Part shown: positions 8,820 to 18,508 of the stretch, one piece after another
How the letters are laid out: each line of letters opens with the position of its first letter
Position numbering within the stretch: position 1 is the stretch's first letter
DNA from: Mycobacterium paragordonae
GTDB taxonomy: Bacteria; Actinomycetota; Actinomycetes; Mycobacteriales; Mycobacteriaceae
Length of the DNA: 64,000 nt
Assembly: GCF_003614435.1 (NCBI RefSeq)
Contig: NZ_CP025546.1
Coordinates: 3,534,001 to 3,598,000 of the forward strand
Reading direction: 5' to 3'
The notes under the pieces: model-generated
Told to the model about the DNA's origin: nothing
The model's input: only the letters and a program-made list of their open reading frames with translations
The model's database searches: none
Program-made: the position numbers and the translations under genes

Positions 8820-11800
8820 ATGTCGTATTTACTGGCGTATCCACAAGCTCTGTCGGCGGCGGCAACGGACGTGGCGGGCATCGGCTCGTCGCTGACGGCG
8901 GCCAACGCTGCCGCTGCGGTCCCCACTACCCAAGTGATGACTGCCGCCGGTGACGAGATCTCGGCGGCGATCGCGTCGTTGTTCTCCGGGCACGCTCAGG
9001 AGTACCAAGCGCTGAGCGCGCAAGCGGCGGCATTCCAAAGCGAGTTCGTGCAGGCGCTGAGCGGCGCAGGGGATGCTTATGCGGCCGCTGAGGCAGCTGC
9101 CGCCAACCCGCTGCAAACCCTCGTGGACGCTGTTCTGGGCGTGATCAATGCGCCCACCAACCTCCTGTTGGGACGCCCCTTGATTGGCGACGGCACCAAC
9201 GGCGCGCCGGGGACCGGTGCCAACGGCGGGGCCGGCGGGATCCTGTGGGGCAACGGCGGCAACGGCGGATCGGGTGCGCCAGGTCAGGCCGGCGGCCGGG
9301 GCGGTGACGCAGGGCTGTGGGGCAACGGTGGTGCGGGCGGGGCCGGGGGCGCCGGTGTGGCTGGCACGATTGGTGCCCCGGTCGGACCTGGCGCCCTCGG
9401 CAACAATGGAACCGCGGGCGGGCTAGGCGGTAATGGGGGAGCTGGCGGTAGCGGCGGGACGTTGTACGGCAACGGTGGTCCGGGTGGCGTGGGCGGTGCC
9501 GGCGGGGTCGGCGGAACCGGCGGCAACGGCGGCACCGGCGCGGCCGCCGTCACCGCGGGCGCGATGGGCGACCCGGGCGGCAAGGGCGGTAACGGCGCAC
9601 TCGGCGGCGACGGCGGTGCCGGCGGGGCTGGCGGCAAAGGCTCGGCGTTGTTTGGCCAGGCGGGCGCCAACGGCAATGGAGGTGCCGGCGGAGCCGGCGG
9701 CAACGCCGGGGCTGGCGGCGACGGCGGTGCCGGCGGCGCCGGCAACGCCGGCGTTCACAACGGCGGCACCGGCGGCACCGCCGGTGACCCCGGGAACGTG
9801 GGCACCGGAGGCAAGGGCGGGGCCGGCGCAGCCGCCGGCGCCTCCGGCGCGGCGGGCACAGTAAGCACCGGCGGCACCGGCGGCACCGGCGGGGCCGGCT
9901 ACGACGCCACCAGCGAAGGCTCGCCCACTCACGGCGGTGACGGCGGGGCCGGCGGCAGCGGCGGCGTTTACGGTAACGGCGGGATCGGCGGGGCCGGCGG
10001 GAACGCCTCGGCGGCCGGCGGCCACGGTGGTCGAGGCGGCGACGGCGGCGACAGCGGTTCGCAGGGCGGCACCGGCGGTAAGGGCGGCGCCGGCGGCAAC
10101 GGCGTCGGCAACAACAACGGCGGCGCCGGCGGCGACGGCGGCGACGCGGTCACCAGCGGAACCGCAAACGTCACTGGCGGTAACGGCGGCACCGGCGGCA
10201 CGGGCGGCGCAATCGTCGGGACCTTCGGCGGCAATGGCGGTCACGGCGGCGACGCGCGCATTTTCAACGTCGCATCTACGGCAACCGCGACCTCGGGCAA
10301 CGGCGGCGCCGGCGGCGATGGCTTCACCGGCGGGAGCGGCGGCACCGGCGGTTATGTACGAATGGACGGAATCGGAAACCTCAACCCCGGCACTGGCGGA
10401 GCGGGCGGCACGGGCACCGGCATCAACGGCGGTGGCGGCAGCGGCGGCCAAGGCGGCAGCGTGGAAATCAACAACGTCGCCAACCCGAATGACGCCGTCG
10501 GTGGCACCGGCGGGAACGCAGGTACGGGGGCCAACAACTTCGGCTCCGGCTACGGCGGCAATGGCGGTGACGCAAGCATCAACAACGTGCTCTCCACGCA
10601 TAACGCCATTGGCGGCACCGGCGGACACGGCAGCAACGCCGGCCAAAACGGCGGCATAGGCGGCGGTGGCGGTAGCGCGACCAACAACGGCACCGGAGAC
10701 GCCCTCGGCGGCGCCCCCGGTGCCGGCGGAACGGGTGGCAACATTGCCGGGGCCGGTGGCACAGGTGGGAGTGGTTGGGCCTACGGCACCGGAAACGCCA
10801 TCGGCCACGACGGCGCGCCGGGGATCAACAACCCCGGCGGTACCGGCGGGGGCGGCGGCCACGGCGGCGATGCACGCATCTTGAACGCTGCCTCGAAGGC
10901 CACTGTGACCCCCGGCAACGGTGGGGCCGGCGGCAATGGTCAAAGCGGCGGGTCCGGCGGGTCTGGCGGCTATGCGTACACCACCGGAACCGGAAATTAC
11001 ACCGCAGCCACCGGCGGAGCAGGCGGCACCGGCAGCATCTTCGGCGGCGGGGGCGGTGGTCAAGGCGGCGGCGTGGAGATCGGCAACGGCGCCAATCCGA
11101 ACGATGCGATCGGCGGCACCGGCGGACTCGGGGGGAACGGCATCAACAACGCCGGCGTCACCCAACCTGGCCACGGCGGGGCCGGCGGCGACGCTTATAT
11201 CAGCCACCCCTCCTCTACGCACAAGGCCATTGGCGGCGCCGGTGCCGCGGGTGGCAATGCCACGGGCACCAGCAGCACCGGCGGGATCGGCGGCAGCGGC
11301 GGTACCGCGACCAACAACGGCTCCGGCGACGCTATCGGCGGCGCACCCGGCGCCGGAGGCACCGGCAACGGCGACATAGGCGGTGGCGGCGGCGGATCCG
11401 GCGGCCAAGGCGGCTCGGCGTGGAACTACGGAAGCGGGAAGGCAATCGGCCATGCCGGCGCGGATGGCGCGGCCGGCGGCGGCGGGGTCGGCGGGAACGG
11501 TGGCACCGGCGGCGACGCGAGTGTCTCCGCCAACAGCTCTTCGGCCAGTGCCACCGCCGGCAGCGGCGGTAACGGCGCCACCGGCGCTCAGGGCGGAGGG
11601 TCCGGCGGGTCCGGCGGGTCCGCCCGCAACTTTGGCATCGGAACCGCTACACCTGGCAACGGCGGCAATGGCGGCAGCAGTAGCAGTCCGGGCTCAGGCG
11701 GCACGGGTGGCAGCGGCGGCAACGGGGGCAGTGTGGAAATCCTTAACGCCCTCAATGCGAACAGCATCACTGGAGGCAAGGGAGGGGCGGCCGGCAGCGC

Positions 11801-12164
11801 CTACAACGACCTTGTCGTCATTTACGGCAACGGTGGTAACGGCGGTAGTGCGACCATAACTATCGGCACTGGTAACGCCACCGGCGGCGACGGCGGTCGC
11901 GGCGGCGATGCCGTCGTCTTTGCCGGGGGCGGCGGGTCCGGCGGGTCGGCGTACAACTATGGACCCGGAAAGGCCACCGGTGGCAATGGCGCCAACGGCG
12001 GGGACGGCGGATTCAAAGGCGGCGGCGGCGGCAACGGCGGCAACGCATATGCGGTCGGTTACCCGGGCCAAACCACGGCCGGGGCCTTCGGCTTGGCGGG
12101 TGCAGGCTCAGGACCGCCTGCACCCACAAACGGCAACCCCGGCATCACCGGATCACTGCCCTGA
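8820..12164 (+). CDS. PE_PGRS family protein, 1114 residues
   Basis: The protein starts [18 protein letters not shown]. Its PE domain runs to about residue 95 and contains the YAAAE form of the YxxxD/E export signal used by ESX type VII systems. A linker with [10 protein letters not shown] follows, as is standard for PE_PGRS proteins. The rest is Gly-Gly-X repeats. From about residue 470 on the PGRS is unusual: plain GGX runs alternate with short non-glycine stretches such as [22 protein letters not shown] and [12 protein letters not shown]. These recur in a super-repeat of about 620-650 bases, with copies starting near 10231, 10853 and 11497. The product is expected to be cell-surface or secreted. 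No PE_PGRS lies here in M. tuberculosis as I recall it, so this is an insertion relative to that genome. Confidence 0.93.
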   Translation: MSYLLAYPQALSAAATDVAGIGSSLTAANAAAAVPTTQVMTAAGDEISAAIASLFSGHAQEYQALSAQAAAFQSEFVQALSGAGDAYAAAEAAAANPLQTLVDAVLGVINAPTNLLLGRPLIGDGTNGAPGTGANGGAGGILWGNGGNGGSGAPGQAGGRGGDAGLWGNGGAGGAGGAGVAGTIGAPVGPGALGNNGTAGGLGGNGGAGGSGGTLYGNGGPGGVGGAGGVGGTGGNGGTGAAAVTAGAMGDPGGKGGNGALGGDGGAGGAGGKGSALFGQAGANGNGGAGGAGGNAGAGGDGGAGGAGNAGVHNGGTGGTAGDPGNVGTGGKGGAGAAAGASGAAGTVSTGGTGGTGGAGYDATSEGSPTHGGDGGAGGSGGVYGNGGIGGAGGNASAAGGHGGRGGDGGDSGSQGGTGGKGGAGGNGVGNNNGGAGGDGGDAVTSGTANVTGGNGGTGGTGGAIVGTFGGNGGHGGDARIFNVASTATATSGNGGAGGDGFTGGSGGTGGYVRMDGIGNLNPGTGGAGGTGTGINGGGGSGGQGGSVEINNVANPNDAVGGTGGNAGTGANNFGSGYGGNGGDASINNVLSTHNAIGGTGGHGSNAGQNGGIGGGGGSATNNGTGDALGGAPGAGGTGGNIAGAGGTGGSGWAYGTGNAIGHDGAPGINNPGGTGGGGGHGGDARILNAASKATVTPGNGGAGGNGQSGGSGGSGGYAYTTGTGNYTAATGGAGGTGSIFGGGGGGQGGGVEIGNGANPNDAIGGTGGLGGNGINNAGVTQPGHGGAGGDAYISHPSSTHKAIGGAGAAGGNATGTSSTGGIGGSGGTATNNGSGDAIGGAPGAGGTGNGDIGGGGGGSGGQGGSAWNYGSGKAIGHAGADGAAGGGGVGGNGGTGGDASVSANSSSASATAGSGGNGATGAQGGGSGGSGGSARNFGIGTATPGNGGNGGSSSSPGSGGTGGSGGNGGSVEILNALNANSITGGKGGAAGSAYNDLVVIYGNGGNGGSATITIGTGNATGGDGGRGGDAVVFAGGGGSGGSAYNYGPGKATGGNGANGGDGGFKGGGGGNGGNAYAVGYPGQTTAGAFGLAGAGSGPPAPTNGNPGITGSLP
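10231..12060 (+). repeat. Higher-order repeat inside the first PE_PGRS gene
   Basis: Two full copies and a degenerate third copy of a unit of about 206-215 codons. Each copy opens with GGDARI or GGDAS, then in order carries a TGxGN segment, VEI.N.ANPNDA, a STH.AIGG segment, [18 protein letters not shown] and YGxGxAIGH. The third copy drifts strongly and ends in [16 protein letters not shown] loops. The unit was read by eye, so boundaries are approximate. Confidence 0.7.
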
Positions 12165-12380
12165 CGAGCCGCTTAGCGCGGGCCGGCGGCCGTCGGCGAG
12201 GGTCGGACGAGCCCTAATAAGGTTGCCGCTGCATCGAACGCGGCAACGCTTCCCCGGCCCACTCGTCGGCCGTTCCGGCGAAACGGCCGGCGTCCGCGAA
12301 TGCGTCTGATAGGCATAGCATCGGCACAGCTAATGCGTACGCGCTGCCGCGACACCGAACTCGACCACCGGAGGACACAG
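12165..12380. other. Intergenic region between the PE_PGRS gene and the collagen-like gene
   Basis: 216 bases. The distal end carries a strong ribosome binding site (CCGGAGGACACAG) in front of the ATG at 12381. The rest has no convincing coding frame or stem-loop by eye. A promoter for the downstream genes should lie here, but I cannot assign its hexamers confidently. Confidence 0.5.
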
Positions 12381-12422
12381 ATGGCTCGTCAGGCAAATCC
12401 AGGATTGGTACCGGTCCCATGA
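12381..12422 (+). CDS. 13-codon leader ORF overlapping the collagen-like gene
   Basis: Reads MARQANPGLVPVP and ends with TGA at 12420-12422. That stop overlaps the ATG of the next gene as ATGA at 12419-12422. The leader has the strongest ribosome binding site in the neighbourhood (GGAGGACACAG directly upstream), whereas the downstream ATG has no clear one of its own. This is the arrangement of a translationally coupled leader. It could also be a real small protein, or the sign of a frameshift joining both frames into one longer protein. Confidence 0.55.
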   Translation: MARQANPGLVPVP

Positions 12423-12787
12423 GCGACGGGACGGTGGGTCAGCCCGGCGAGCCGGGCCAGGCCGGAGCCGGTGGTCCCGGCGGCCGGGGCGGAGCCGGGG
12501 GCGCAGGCGGCGCGGGAGGTGCCGGAGGGGCCGGCGGTGCTGGGGGTCGCGGCGGCGCCGGCGGTAGGGGCGGCGACGGCGGCCGGGGCGGCGACGGTGG
12601 TCCTGGCGGTGCCGGCGGCCCCGGCGGTCAGCCTGGGCAAGGCGGTCCCGGGGGCGTCGGCGGTGAACCTGGGCAACCCGGCCAACCAGGACAACCCGGC
12701 CAACCAGGGCAGCCGGGCCAACCAGGACAACCTGGCGAACCCGGTCAGCCCGGGCAGCCCGGCGAGCCCGGTCAATCCAGCCGCTAA
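12419..12787 (+). CDS. Small glycine/proline-rich collagen-like protein
   Basis: This encodes 122 residues, almost entirely Gly-X-Y triplets. After a short head MSDGTVGQ, residues 9-70 are GGA/GGR/GGD triplets resembling PGRS. Residues 70-118 become collagen-like GQP and GEP triplets (GQPGQPGQPGEP pattern), and the protein ends in SSR. There is no PE domain, no signal peptide and no membrane segment, so how or whether it leaves the cell is unclear. The triplet periodicity is maintained only in this frame, which supports coding. It is probably translated by coupling from the 13-codon leader. It is convergent with lipJ. I do not recognise a named homolog. Confidence 0.7.
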   Translation: MSDGTVGQPGEPGQAGAGGPGGRGGAGGAGGAGGAGGAGGAGGRGGAGGRGGDGGRGGDGGPGGAGGPGGQPGQGGPGGVGGEPGQPGQPGQPGQPGQPGQPGQPGEPGQPGQPGEPGQSSR

Positions 12788-12792
12788 GGCTT

Positions 12793-12805
12793 ACCCCGGA
12801 CCGGG
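12793..12805. terminator. Small stem-loop between convergent genes
   Basis: CCCCG-GAC-CGGGG lies in the 21-base gap between the collagen-like gene and lipJ, which are transcribed toward each other. The stem is short and GC-rich with no T-run, so a terminator role is only a suggestion. Confidence 0.3.
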
Positions 12806-12808
12806 GCG

Positions 12809-14155
12809 CTAACCGCCGACGGCATACACCCGCCACCGCCCGGGGACGCCCCTGAGTTCGTGCTCGCCTCGTTCGACGAACGTGCGCTTTGATCCGGTGA
12901 CGATCTCGCGCAGGGTCGAGGACACCAATACCTCGCTGGGTCGGGCCAGCGCCGCTACCCGCGCGCCGATGTGCACAGCCATGCCGGCCACGTCGGTACC
13001 ACGCACCTCGACTTCGCCGGCGTGGATGCCGACCCGCACCTCGATGCCGAGTAAGAGCACCGCGTCGACGATCTCCTGGGCACATGCGATGGCTGCACTC
13101 GGACTGACAAACGTCGCGACGAATCCATCACCGGCGGTGTTGACTTCACGCCCGCCGAATCGCTGAATCTGGCTGCGGATCACCGCGTCGTGACGGTCGA
13201 GCAGGTCCCGCCACCGTTCGTCACCGAGCGCGCCGGCGCGCTGGGTGGAGCCGACTATGTCAGTGAAGACGACCGTGCTGAGCACTCGTTCCGTATCAGC
13301 GGCGCCTCGGACGCCGGTGATGAACTCTTCGATCTCATCCAGCATCGGTCCCGTGTTGCCCACCCAGTACAGCGAGTCAGCGCCGGGCACCTCCACGTAG
13401 CGGGATCCGGCAATATGCTCCCCGAGGTAGCGACCATGCTCCGCCGGAATGAACTTCACGTCCCTGCGGTGCAGGATGAGCGTCGGCGCCTTGATGCGCG
13501 CCAGCGTGTCGCGCACATCGGCATCGGTCACGACTCTGCTCAAGGCACGGGCCATACTCGGTGATGCCGCACGGTTCCCCGCCTGATCCCACCACGCTCG
13601 GAATGCGTCGTCGTGGGCAACGGTCGGCGCGACGCTGCGCAGTACGTCGAAACCCTGCTCGACCGCGTCGGGTTCGATCGCGGTCGACGTATACGGCTCG
13701 GTGGCGCTGGGCTGCACTCCGATCGGGTAGTCCGGCGCCCACAACAACCGCGCCGCCCCGTTGATGATCACCAAGCTTCGTACTCGTTCCGGGTAGTCGG
13801 CCGCCAACACCAGACCGCCCATGGCAAGAAAACTCGGCGCGACGACCGCCGCCCGCTCGCACCCGACCGCATCCATCACCGCGATCGCGTCCTCGGCCCA
13901 GAACTTCGGCCCAACCATCTCCAGCGAGGCAACGCGAGAGGACATCCCGATTCCGCGCAGATCGAAGCGAATCACCCGGCCGAACGACGCAAGCCGGCGG
14001 TGGAAGCGGTACATCGACGGCTCGGTGTCGATGCAGTCGATCGGTATCGACGGTCCCGGGAACACGACAAGGTCGGTCGGACCGCCTCCGATCATCTGGT
14101 AGGCAATGTCCAGATCGCCACGCTGCGCATAGCGGGTGCGCGGAGCCTGCGCCAC
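12809..14155 (-). CDS. lipJ: LipJ: alpha/beta hydrolase fused to a class III adenylyl cyclase domain
   Basis: This encodes 448 residues, near the 462 of M. tuberculosis Rv1900c. Residues 1-280 are an alpha/beta hydrolase fold ([33 protein letters not shown]). The expected GxSxG nucleophile elbow reads APSFL at about 106-110, so hydrolase activity is doubtful or atypical. Residues 290-445 are a cyclase homology domain with metal aspartates D299 (FTDIVGS) and D343 (AGDGF) and the transition-state Arg R399. The substrate-specifying Lys position is N339 and the usual transition-state Asn is H395. Non-canonical residues at these sites are known for Rv1900c, which still makes cAMP. A role in sensing and second-messenger synthesis is likely. 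Confidence 0.9.
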   Translation of the reverse strand: MAQAPRTRYAQRGDLDIAYQMIGGGPTDLVVFPGPSIPIDCIDTEPSMYRFHRRLASFGRVIRFDLRGIGMSSRVASLEMVGPKFWAEDAIAVMDAVGCERAAVVAPSFLAMGGLVLAADYPERVRSLVIINGAARLLWAPDYPIGVQPSATEPYTSTAIEPDAVEQGFDVLRSVAPTVAHDDAFRAWWDQAGNRAASPSMARALSRVVTDADVRDTLARIKAPTLILHRRDVKFIPAEHGRYLGEHIAGSRYVEVPGADSLYWVGNTGPMLDEIEEFITGVRGAADTERVLSTVVFTDIVGSTQRAGALGDERWRDLLDRHDAVIRSQIQRFGGREVNTAGDGFVATFVSPSAAIACAQEIVDAVLLLGIEVRVGIHAGEVEVRGTDVAGMAVHIGARVAALARPSEVLVSSTLREIVTGSKRTFVERGEHELRGVPGRWRVYAVGG

Positions 14156-14199
14156 TACCTCAGGCTAATTGATGCCCTCGTATGCGTAGGCTCAGCACG

Positions 14200-15483
14200 G
14201 TGAGCGCACGCGCAGGAATCGTGGTCACCGGCACCGAGGTTCTGACCGGACGGGTACAGGACCGCAACGGCCCCTGGCTCGCCGACCGGCTGTTGGAACT
14301 GGGCGTCGAGCTGGCGCACATCACCATCTGCGGCGACCGCCCCGCCGACATCGAGGCGCAGCTGCGTTTCATGGCCGACCAGAATGTGGACCTGATCATC
14401 ACCAGCGGGGGCCTGGGCCCGACGGCCGACGACATGACCGTCGAAGTGGTGGCCCGCTTCTGCGGCCGCGAACTCAAACTGGACGAAGCGCTGGAGAACC
14501 GGATCGCCGAGATCCTCAAGTCCCTGATGGCGCGCAACCCCGCGTTCGCCGCCCTGATGGAACCAGGGAAGTTCGAGTCGGTACGCGCCGCCAACCGTAA
14601 GCAGGCCATGGTTCCCGTCGGCTCGCAGATCCTCGACCCGGTGGGCACCGCGCCCGGTGTGGTGGTGCCCGGCACGCCCGCCGTGCTGGTGCTGCCGGGA
14701 CCACCACGGGAGCTGCAACCCATGTGGCACAAGGCAATTGAGACCCCGGGAGTGCAGGAAGCCATCGCCGGGCGAACCGTCTACCGCCAGGAGATGGTGC
14801 GGATGTTCGGGCTGCCGGAGTCGGGGCTGGCCGAGACGCTGCGCGAAGCCGAGACCGCCATTCCCGGCTTCGCTTCGCTGGAGATCACCACCTGCCTGCG
14901 ACGCGGCGAGCTGGAGATCGTGACACGATACGAGCCCGACGCCGCCGAAACCTACTCAGAACTCACGCAATTGCTGCGCGACCGGCATGGCGACCAGGTC
15001 TTCTCCGAGGACGGTTCTCAGGTCGACGATCTGGTCGCGCGACTGCTGGCCGGGCGCCGCATCGCCACGGCGGAGTCCTGCACCGCCGGGCTGCTGGCGG
15101 CACGGCTGACCGACCGAGCCGGATCCTCGGACTACGTGACCGGCGGGGTGGTGTCGTACTCCAACGAAGCCAAAGTGGAACTGCTCGGCGTCGACGCCGC
15201 ACTCATCGAAGAACACGGTGCCGTTTCGGAGCCGGTGGCCGAAGCGATGGCGGCCGGCGCGCTCAAGCGATTCGACGCCGACACCGCGGTCGCCATCACC
15301 GGGATCGCCGGGCCCGGCGGCGGTACCGACGAAAAGCCGGTCGGCACAGTGTGTTTCACGGTCGCGCTCGGAGACGGTCCGAAAATCACCCGCACCCTGA
15401 GGCTGCCCGGCAACCGATCCGACGTCCGGGAACGCTCGACCACGGTTGCCATGCACCTGCTGTTGAGGGCGCTCAGCTCTTAG
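14200..15483 (+). CDS. cinA: CinA-like protein (pyrophosphatase plus nicotinamide-nucleotide amidase)
   Basis: About 427 residues from GTG 14200, against 430 for Rv1901; an ATG at 14182 would add six residues. The N-terminal molybdenum-cofactor-like domain (about 1-170) begins [22 protein letters not shown] and contains [11 protein letters not shown]; in this family it cleaves ADP-ribose or NAD-type pyrophosphates. The C-terminal domain (about 260-427) has [19 protein letters not shown] and [17 protein letters not shown], the PncC-type amidase motifs that recycle nicotinamide mononucleotide. The protein is cytoplasmic. Its last 11 bases overlap the convergent transporter gene. Confidence 0.93.
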   Translation: MSARAGIVVTGTEVLTGRVQDRNGPWLADRLLELGVELAHITICGDRPADIEAQLRFMADQNVDLIITSGGLGPTADDMTVEVVARFCGRELKLDEALENRIAEILKSLMARNPAFAALMEPGKFESVRAANRKQAMVPVGSQILDPVGTAPGVVVPGTPAVLVLPGPPRELQPMWHKAIETPGVQEAIAGRTVYRQEMVRMFGLPESGLAETLREAETAIPGFASLEITTCLRRGELEIVTRYEPDAAETYSELTQLLRDRHGDQVFSEDGSQVDDLVARLLAGRRIATAESCTAGLLAARLTDRAGSSDYVTGGVVSYSNEAKVELLGVDAALIEEHGAVSEPVAEAMAAGALKRFDADTAVAITGIAGPGGGTDEKPVGTVCFTVALGDGPKITRTLRLPGNRSDVRERSTTVAMHLLLRALSS

Positions 15484-16732
15484 CCGGCAGAAACGCGCTC
15501 TCCGAGGACCCGAACCGAATTCCGGTGGCGTCCTTGCCGATCAGCGTCAACAGCGCCACCATCACCAGCACCGGCACGATCGTCGCCGCCAAAGCGAACG
15601 GGTAGCCGTGGGTTTCGGCCAGGTGCTCCTGAATCGGCAGGTTGAACGCCGCCAGCAGGTTGCCGAGCTGATACGTCACGCCGGGGTACAGCCCACGGAT
15701 GGCGTCCGGCGACATCTCGGTAAGGTGCGCCGGGATGCAACCCCAGGCGCCCTGCACAAAGAACTGCATCAGAAACGAGCCCAGGCACAGCATCGCCGCG
15801 GTCCGCGAATAGGCGAATATCGGCACGATCGGCAGCGCCAGGACTGCACAGAAGACGATCGTGTAGCGCCGGCCGAATCGCTGCGACAAGGTTCCGAATA
15901 TCAGGCCGCCGACGATGGCGCCGACGTTGTATACGATCACGATCCAGCGGGCGGTTGCGCTGGACAGGCCCGCGCCATGGTCCACGGAGGCCTTCAAGAA
16001 CGTGGGGTAGACGTCCTGGGTGCCGTGACTCATCCAGTTGAAGGCGGTCATCAGCAACACCAGGTAGAAGAACCGGCGGATGACTTTGGCGTCCCGCAAC
16101 ACGTCGCGCACCCGGGTCTTGGTCAGCCGCATCTGGTCCTGGGCGGCCTCCCACACCTCGGATTCCTCCACCCGGTAGCGGATGATCAGGCTGATCATCG
16201 CCGGGATGATGCTCAACGCGAACAACCAGCGCCAGGACAGACCGAACCCGTTCATGACGATCAGCGAGGCCAGGCTGGCCAGCAGGTAGCCGAACGAGTA
16301 GCCCTCCTGCAACAAACCGGAGAAGAAGCCACGCCGCTCGGTGGGGACTTTCTCCATGGCCAGCGCCGCGCCCAATCCCCACTCGCCGCCCATGCCGATG
16401 CCGTAGAGCAGCCGCAGAATCACCAGCACCGTGAAGTTCGGCGCGAACGCGCACAAGAACCCCACGACCGAATAGAACAGCACGTCGACCAGCAGCGGGA
16501 GCCGGCGCCCGACCCGGTCGGCCCACAGCCCGAACAGCAACGCTCCGACCGGTCGCATCACCAGCGTGGCCGTCGTGACGAAGGCGACCTCGGTCTTGCT
16601 GCGGTGGAACGTCTCGGCGATGTCGGCGTATACCAGCACGACGATGAAGAAGTCGAAGGCGTCCATGGTCCAGCCCAGGAATGCCGCCAGGAAGGAGTTG
16701 CGCTGGTCGCTGGTCAACCGCTGTCTGGTCAC
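15473..16732 (-). CDS. nanT: MFS transporter, NanT-like (Rv1902c)
   Basis: This encodes 419 residues, against 422 for Rv1902c. Twelve membrane segments are predicted. The MFS A-motif between helices 2 and 3 is clear ([14 protein letters not shown]), and the N-terminal half has the sugar/acid-symporter pattern [14 protein letters not shown] and [21 protein letters not shown]. This is the subfamily of sialate, shikimate and aromatic-acid proton symporters. The NanT name is inherited from M. tuberculosis annotation; sialic acid as substrate is not supported by neighbours, since no sialate catabolic genes are present. The divergent amidohydrolase gene suggests an aromatic acid instead, which is inference. 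Confidence 0.87.
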   Translation of the reverse strand: MTRQRLTSDQRNSFLAAFLGWTMDAFDFFIVVLVYADIAETFHRSKTEVAFVTTATLVMRPVGALLFGLWADRVGRRLPLLVDVLFYSVVGFLCAFAPNFTVLVILRLLYGIGMGGEWGLGAALAMEKVPTERRGFFSGLLQEGYSFGYLLASLASLIVMNGFGLSWRWLFALSIIPAMISLIIRYRVEESEVWEAAQDQMRLTKTRVRDVLRDAKVIRRFFYLVLLMTAFNWMSHGTQDVYPTFLKASVDHGAGLSSATARWIVIVYNVGAIVGGLIFGTLSQRFGRRYTIVFCAVLALPIVPIFAYSRTAAMLCLGSFLMQFFVQGAWGCIPAHLTEMSPDAIRGLYPGVTYQLGNLLAAFNLPIQEHLAETHGYPFALAATIVPVLVMVALLTLIGKDATGIRFGSSESAFLPAKS

Positions 16733-16799
16733 GAGAGCATCGTGGCCTACGTGTCGCCATACCGCGAGTCCGGCGCGCGAGCGGGTATGTTCCGGTTAC

Positions 16800-17867
16800 A
16801 TGCGGATCATCGATGCCGATGGACACGTCGCGGAGAACTCGACGCTCGCCTTCGAAGCTTTGAAGCGCTGGCCGGATCGCGTGCAGCTGAGTAACGATCG
16901 GCGGCCCCGGCTGACCATCGAGGGCCGCAACTATCCCGAAGACACCGGCCCGGGTGCCGGATGCCCGCCTGAGCACGGCATCACCAAGGCGCCCGACATC
17001 AACTGCTCGAGCGCCGAGGGCGTGCTCGCCGACGCCGACCGCGATCATCTGGACACGATGGTGCTCTATCCCAGTCTCGGGCTTTGCGTGCCGAGCCTCG
17101 AGGATCCCGACTTCGCCGCCGGTTTCGCGCGCCTCTACAACCATTGGATCGCGGATTTCTGCGAGCCGACCCACGGCCGGCTGCGCGGGGTGGCCGTGAC
17201 GCCGATCGAACACGGCGAGGTGGCCATCGACATCATGGCCGAGGCCAAAGAGCTGGGATTGGTCGCGACCCTGGTTCCGCCGGCGCTGAAAACCCGCAAC
17301 CTCGACCATCCCGACCTCGACCGCTTCTACGCCGCCGCAGTGGATCTCAACATGCCGCTGGGCATACACGGCGCGCCCGGCATCCATCTGCCCAAGATCG
17401 GCGTCGACCGTTTCACCAATTACATCCAGGTGCACTGCATCAGCTTCCCGTTCGACCAGATGACCGCGATGACGGCGCTGGTGTCCGGCGGCGTCTTCGA
17501 GCGCCACCCCGGGCTTCGGGTGGCGTTTCTGGAAGCCGGCGCGGGCTGGGTTCCGTTCTTCATCGATCGTCTGCACGAGCACTACGAGAAGCGCGGTGAC
17601 TGGATCGAGGGTGGCTGGCGCCGCGACCCGCACGAGTACCTGCGCGCGGGCAACATCTGGGTGACGTGCGAACCGGAAGAGCCGATCCTGCCCGGCGTGA
17701 TCGACGTGCTGGGCGACGACTTCATCATGTTCGCCAGCGACTACCCGCACTGGGACGGGGAGTGGCCGGAAAGCACCAAGCATCTGCGGAACCGCCCCGA
17801 TATCAGTGAGCAGTCACGCGAAAAAATCGGCGGCCTCAATGCCCAACGTTTCTACGGCCTGAATTAA
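16800..17867 (+). CDS. Amidohydrolase-2 family metal-dependent hydrolase/decarboxylase
   Basis: This encodes 355 residues. The start MRIIDADGHVAENSTLAFE contains the metal-binding DxH-like N terminus of the ACMSD/LigW amidohydrolase-2 group. Further markers are PLGIHGAPG, the VAFLEAGAGWVPFFIDRLHEH stretch and the C-terminal ASDYPHWDGEWPES motif with the conserved Asp and His. Members decarboxylate or hydrolyse aromatic and cyclic acids. It lies divergent from the MFS transporter with 67 bases between them, so uptake and breakdown of one compound is plausible. No counterpart at this place in M. tuberculosis is known to me. Confidence 0.85.
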   Translation: MRIIDADGHVAENSTLAFEALKRWPDRVQLSNDRRPRLTIEGRNYPEDTGPGAGCPPEHGITKAPDINCSSAEGVLADADRDHLDTMVLYPSLGLCVPSLEDPDFAAGFARLYNHWIADFCEPTHGRLRGVAVTPIEHGEVAIDIMAEAKELGLVATLVPPALKTRNLDHPDLDRFYAAAVDLNMPLGIHGAPGIHLPKIGVDRFTNYIQVHCISFPFDQMTAMTALVSGGVFERHPGLRVAFLEAGAGWVPFFIDRLHEHYEKRGDWIEGGWRRDPHEYLRAGNIWVTCEPEEPILPGVIDVLGDDFIMFASDYPHWDGEWPESTKHLRNRPDISEQSREKIGGLNAQRFYGLN

Positions 17868-17902
17868 GCGTCCCGACGCGCGTTCGGTGGCAGGATCGGC
17901 GC

Positions 17903-18301
17903 ATGGTGGCTTTTCTGCTCCGCGCGGCATTGACCGGACTCGCGCTATGGGTGGTCACCCTATTCGTGCCCGGCCTGACTTTCGTCGGCGGTAACACCAC
18001 GTTCCAGCGGATCGGCATTATCTTCGTCGTCGCCGTACTTTTCGGAGTGGTCAACGCGATCGTCAAACCGATCGTGCAGATCCTGTCGATTCCGATGTAC
18101 ATCCTGACCCTCGGTCTCTTTCACATCGTCATCAACGCGTTCATGCTGTGGATCACGGCGCAGATCACCAAAGACACCACCCACTGGGGCCTGCAGATCG
18201 ACCACTTTTGGTGGACGGCGATCTGGGCGGCGATCCTTTTGTCGATCGTTAGCTGGATGCTGTCGCTGCTGACCCGCCGTGCCAGCCGCCGCAACCGCTG
18301 A
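17903..18301 (+). CDS. Four-helix membrane protein, phage holin family 4 type (Rv1903-like)
   Basis: This encodes 132 residues. Four hydrophobic segments are visible: FLLRAALTGLALWVVTLFV, IGIIFVVAVLFGVVNAIV, IPMYILTLGLFHIVINAFML and WWTAIWAAILLSIVSWML, with a basic tail RRASRRNR. The VLFGVVNAIVKPIVQIL and LTLGLFHIVINA patterns are typical of the DUF/holin-4 superfamily, found widely outside phages. There is no phage context here. M. tuberculosis Rv1903 has the same length class and position. Function unknown. Confidence 0.85.
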   Translation: MVAFLLRAALTGLALWVVTLFVPGLTFVGGNTTFQRIGIIFVVAVLFGVVNAIVKPIVQILSIPMYILTLGLFHIVINAFMLWITAQITKDTTHWGLQIDHFWWTAIWAAILLSIVSWMLSLLTRRASRRNR

Positions 18302-18508
18302 ATCGCACCGCAAAGCGGGAAATTTCGTGTGGACATCCTATGTTGTCAGGCCCTGTTGCACATATGCTGATTAAGCCGTGCTTACGAAGACCGCCTCTCA
18401 ACGCCGCCCAACAATTACGCTGTCTCTCGGCACGAACACGTATGAGGGTGCCGTGCCAGCCGGCGTCGTTGTACATGCCAGATCCATACGAAGACGGGAT
18501 ACTGCCGA

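Noticed and set aside
9423..11453. Long alanine/glycine/valine-rich antisense frame in the first PE_PGRS
   Set aside because: Product of the low-complexity repeat; the sense frame starts with a genuine PE domain.
15480..17783. A 767-codon open frame spanning the transporter and the antisense of the amidohydrolase
   Set aside because: It crosses two well-supported genes and contains no recognisable domain.
17903..18301. Holin-like protein as evidence of a prophage
   Set aside because: The family is widespread in chromosomes, the locus is syntenic with M. tuberculosis, and no other phage gene is nearby.
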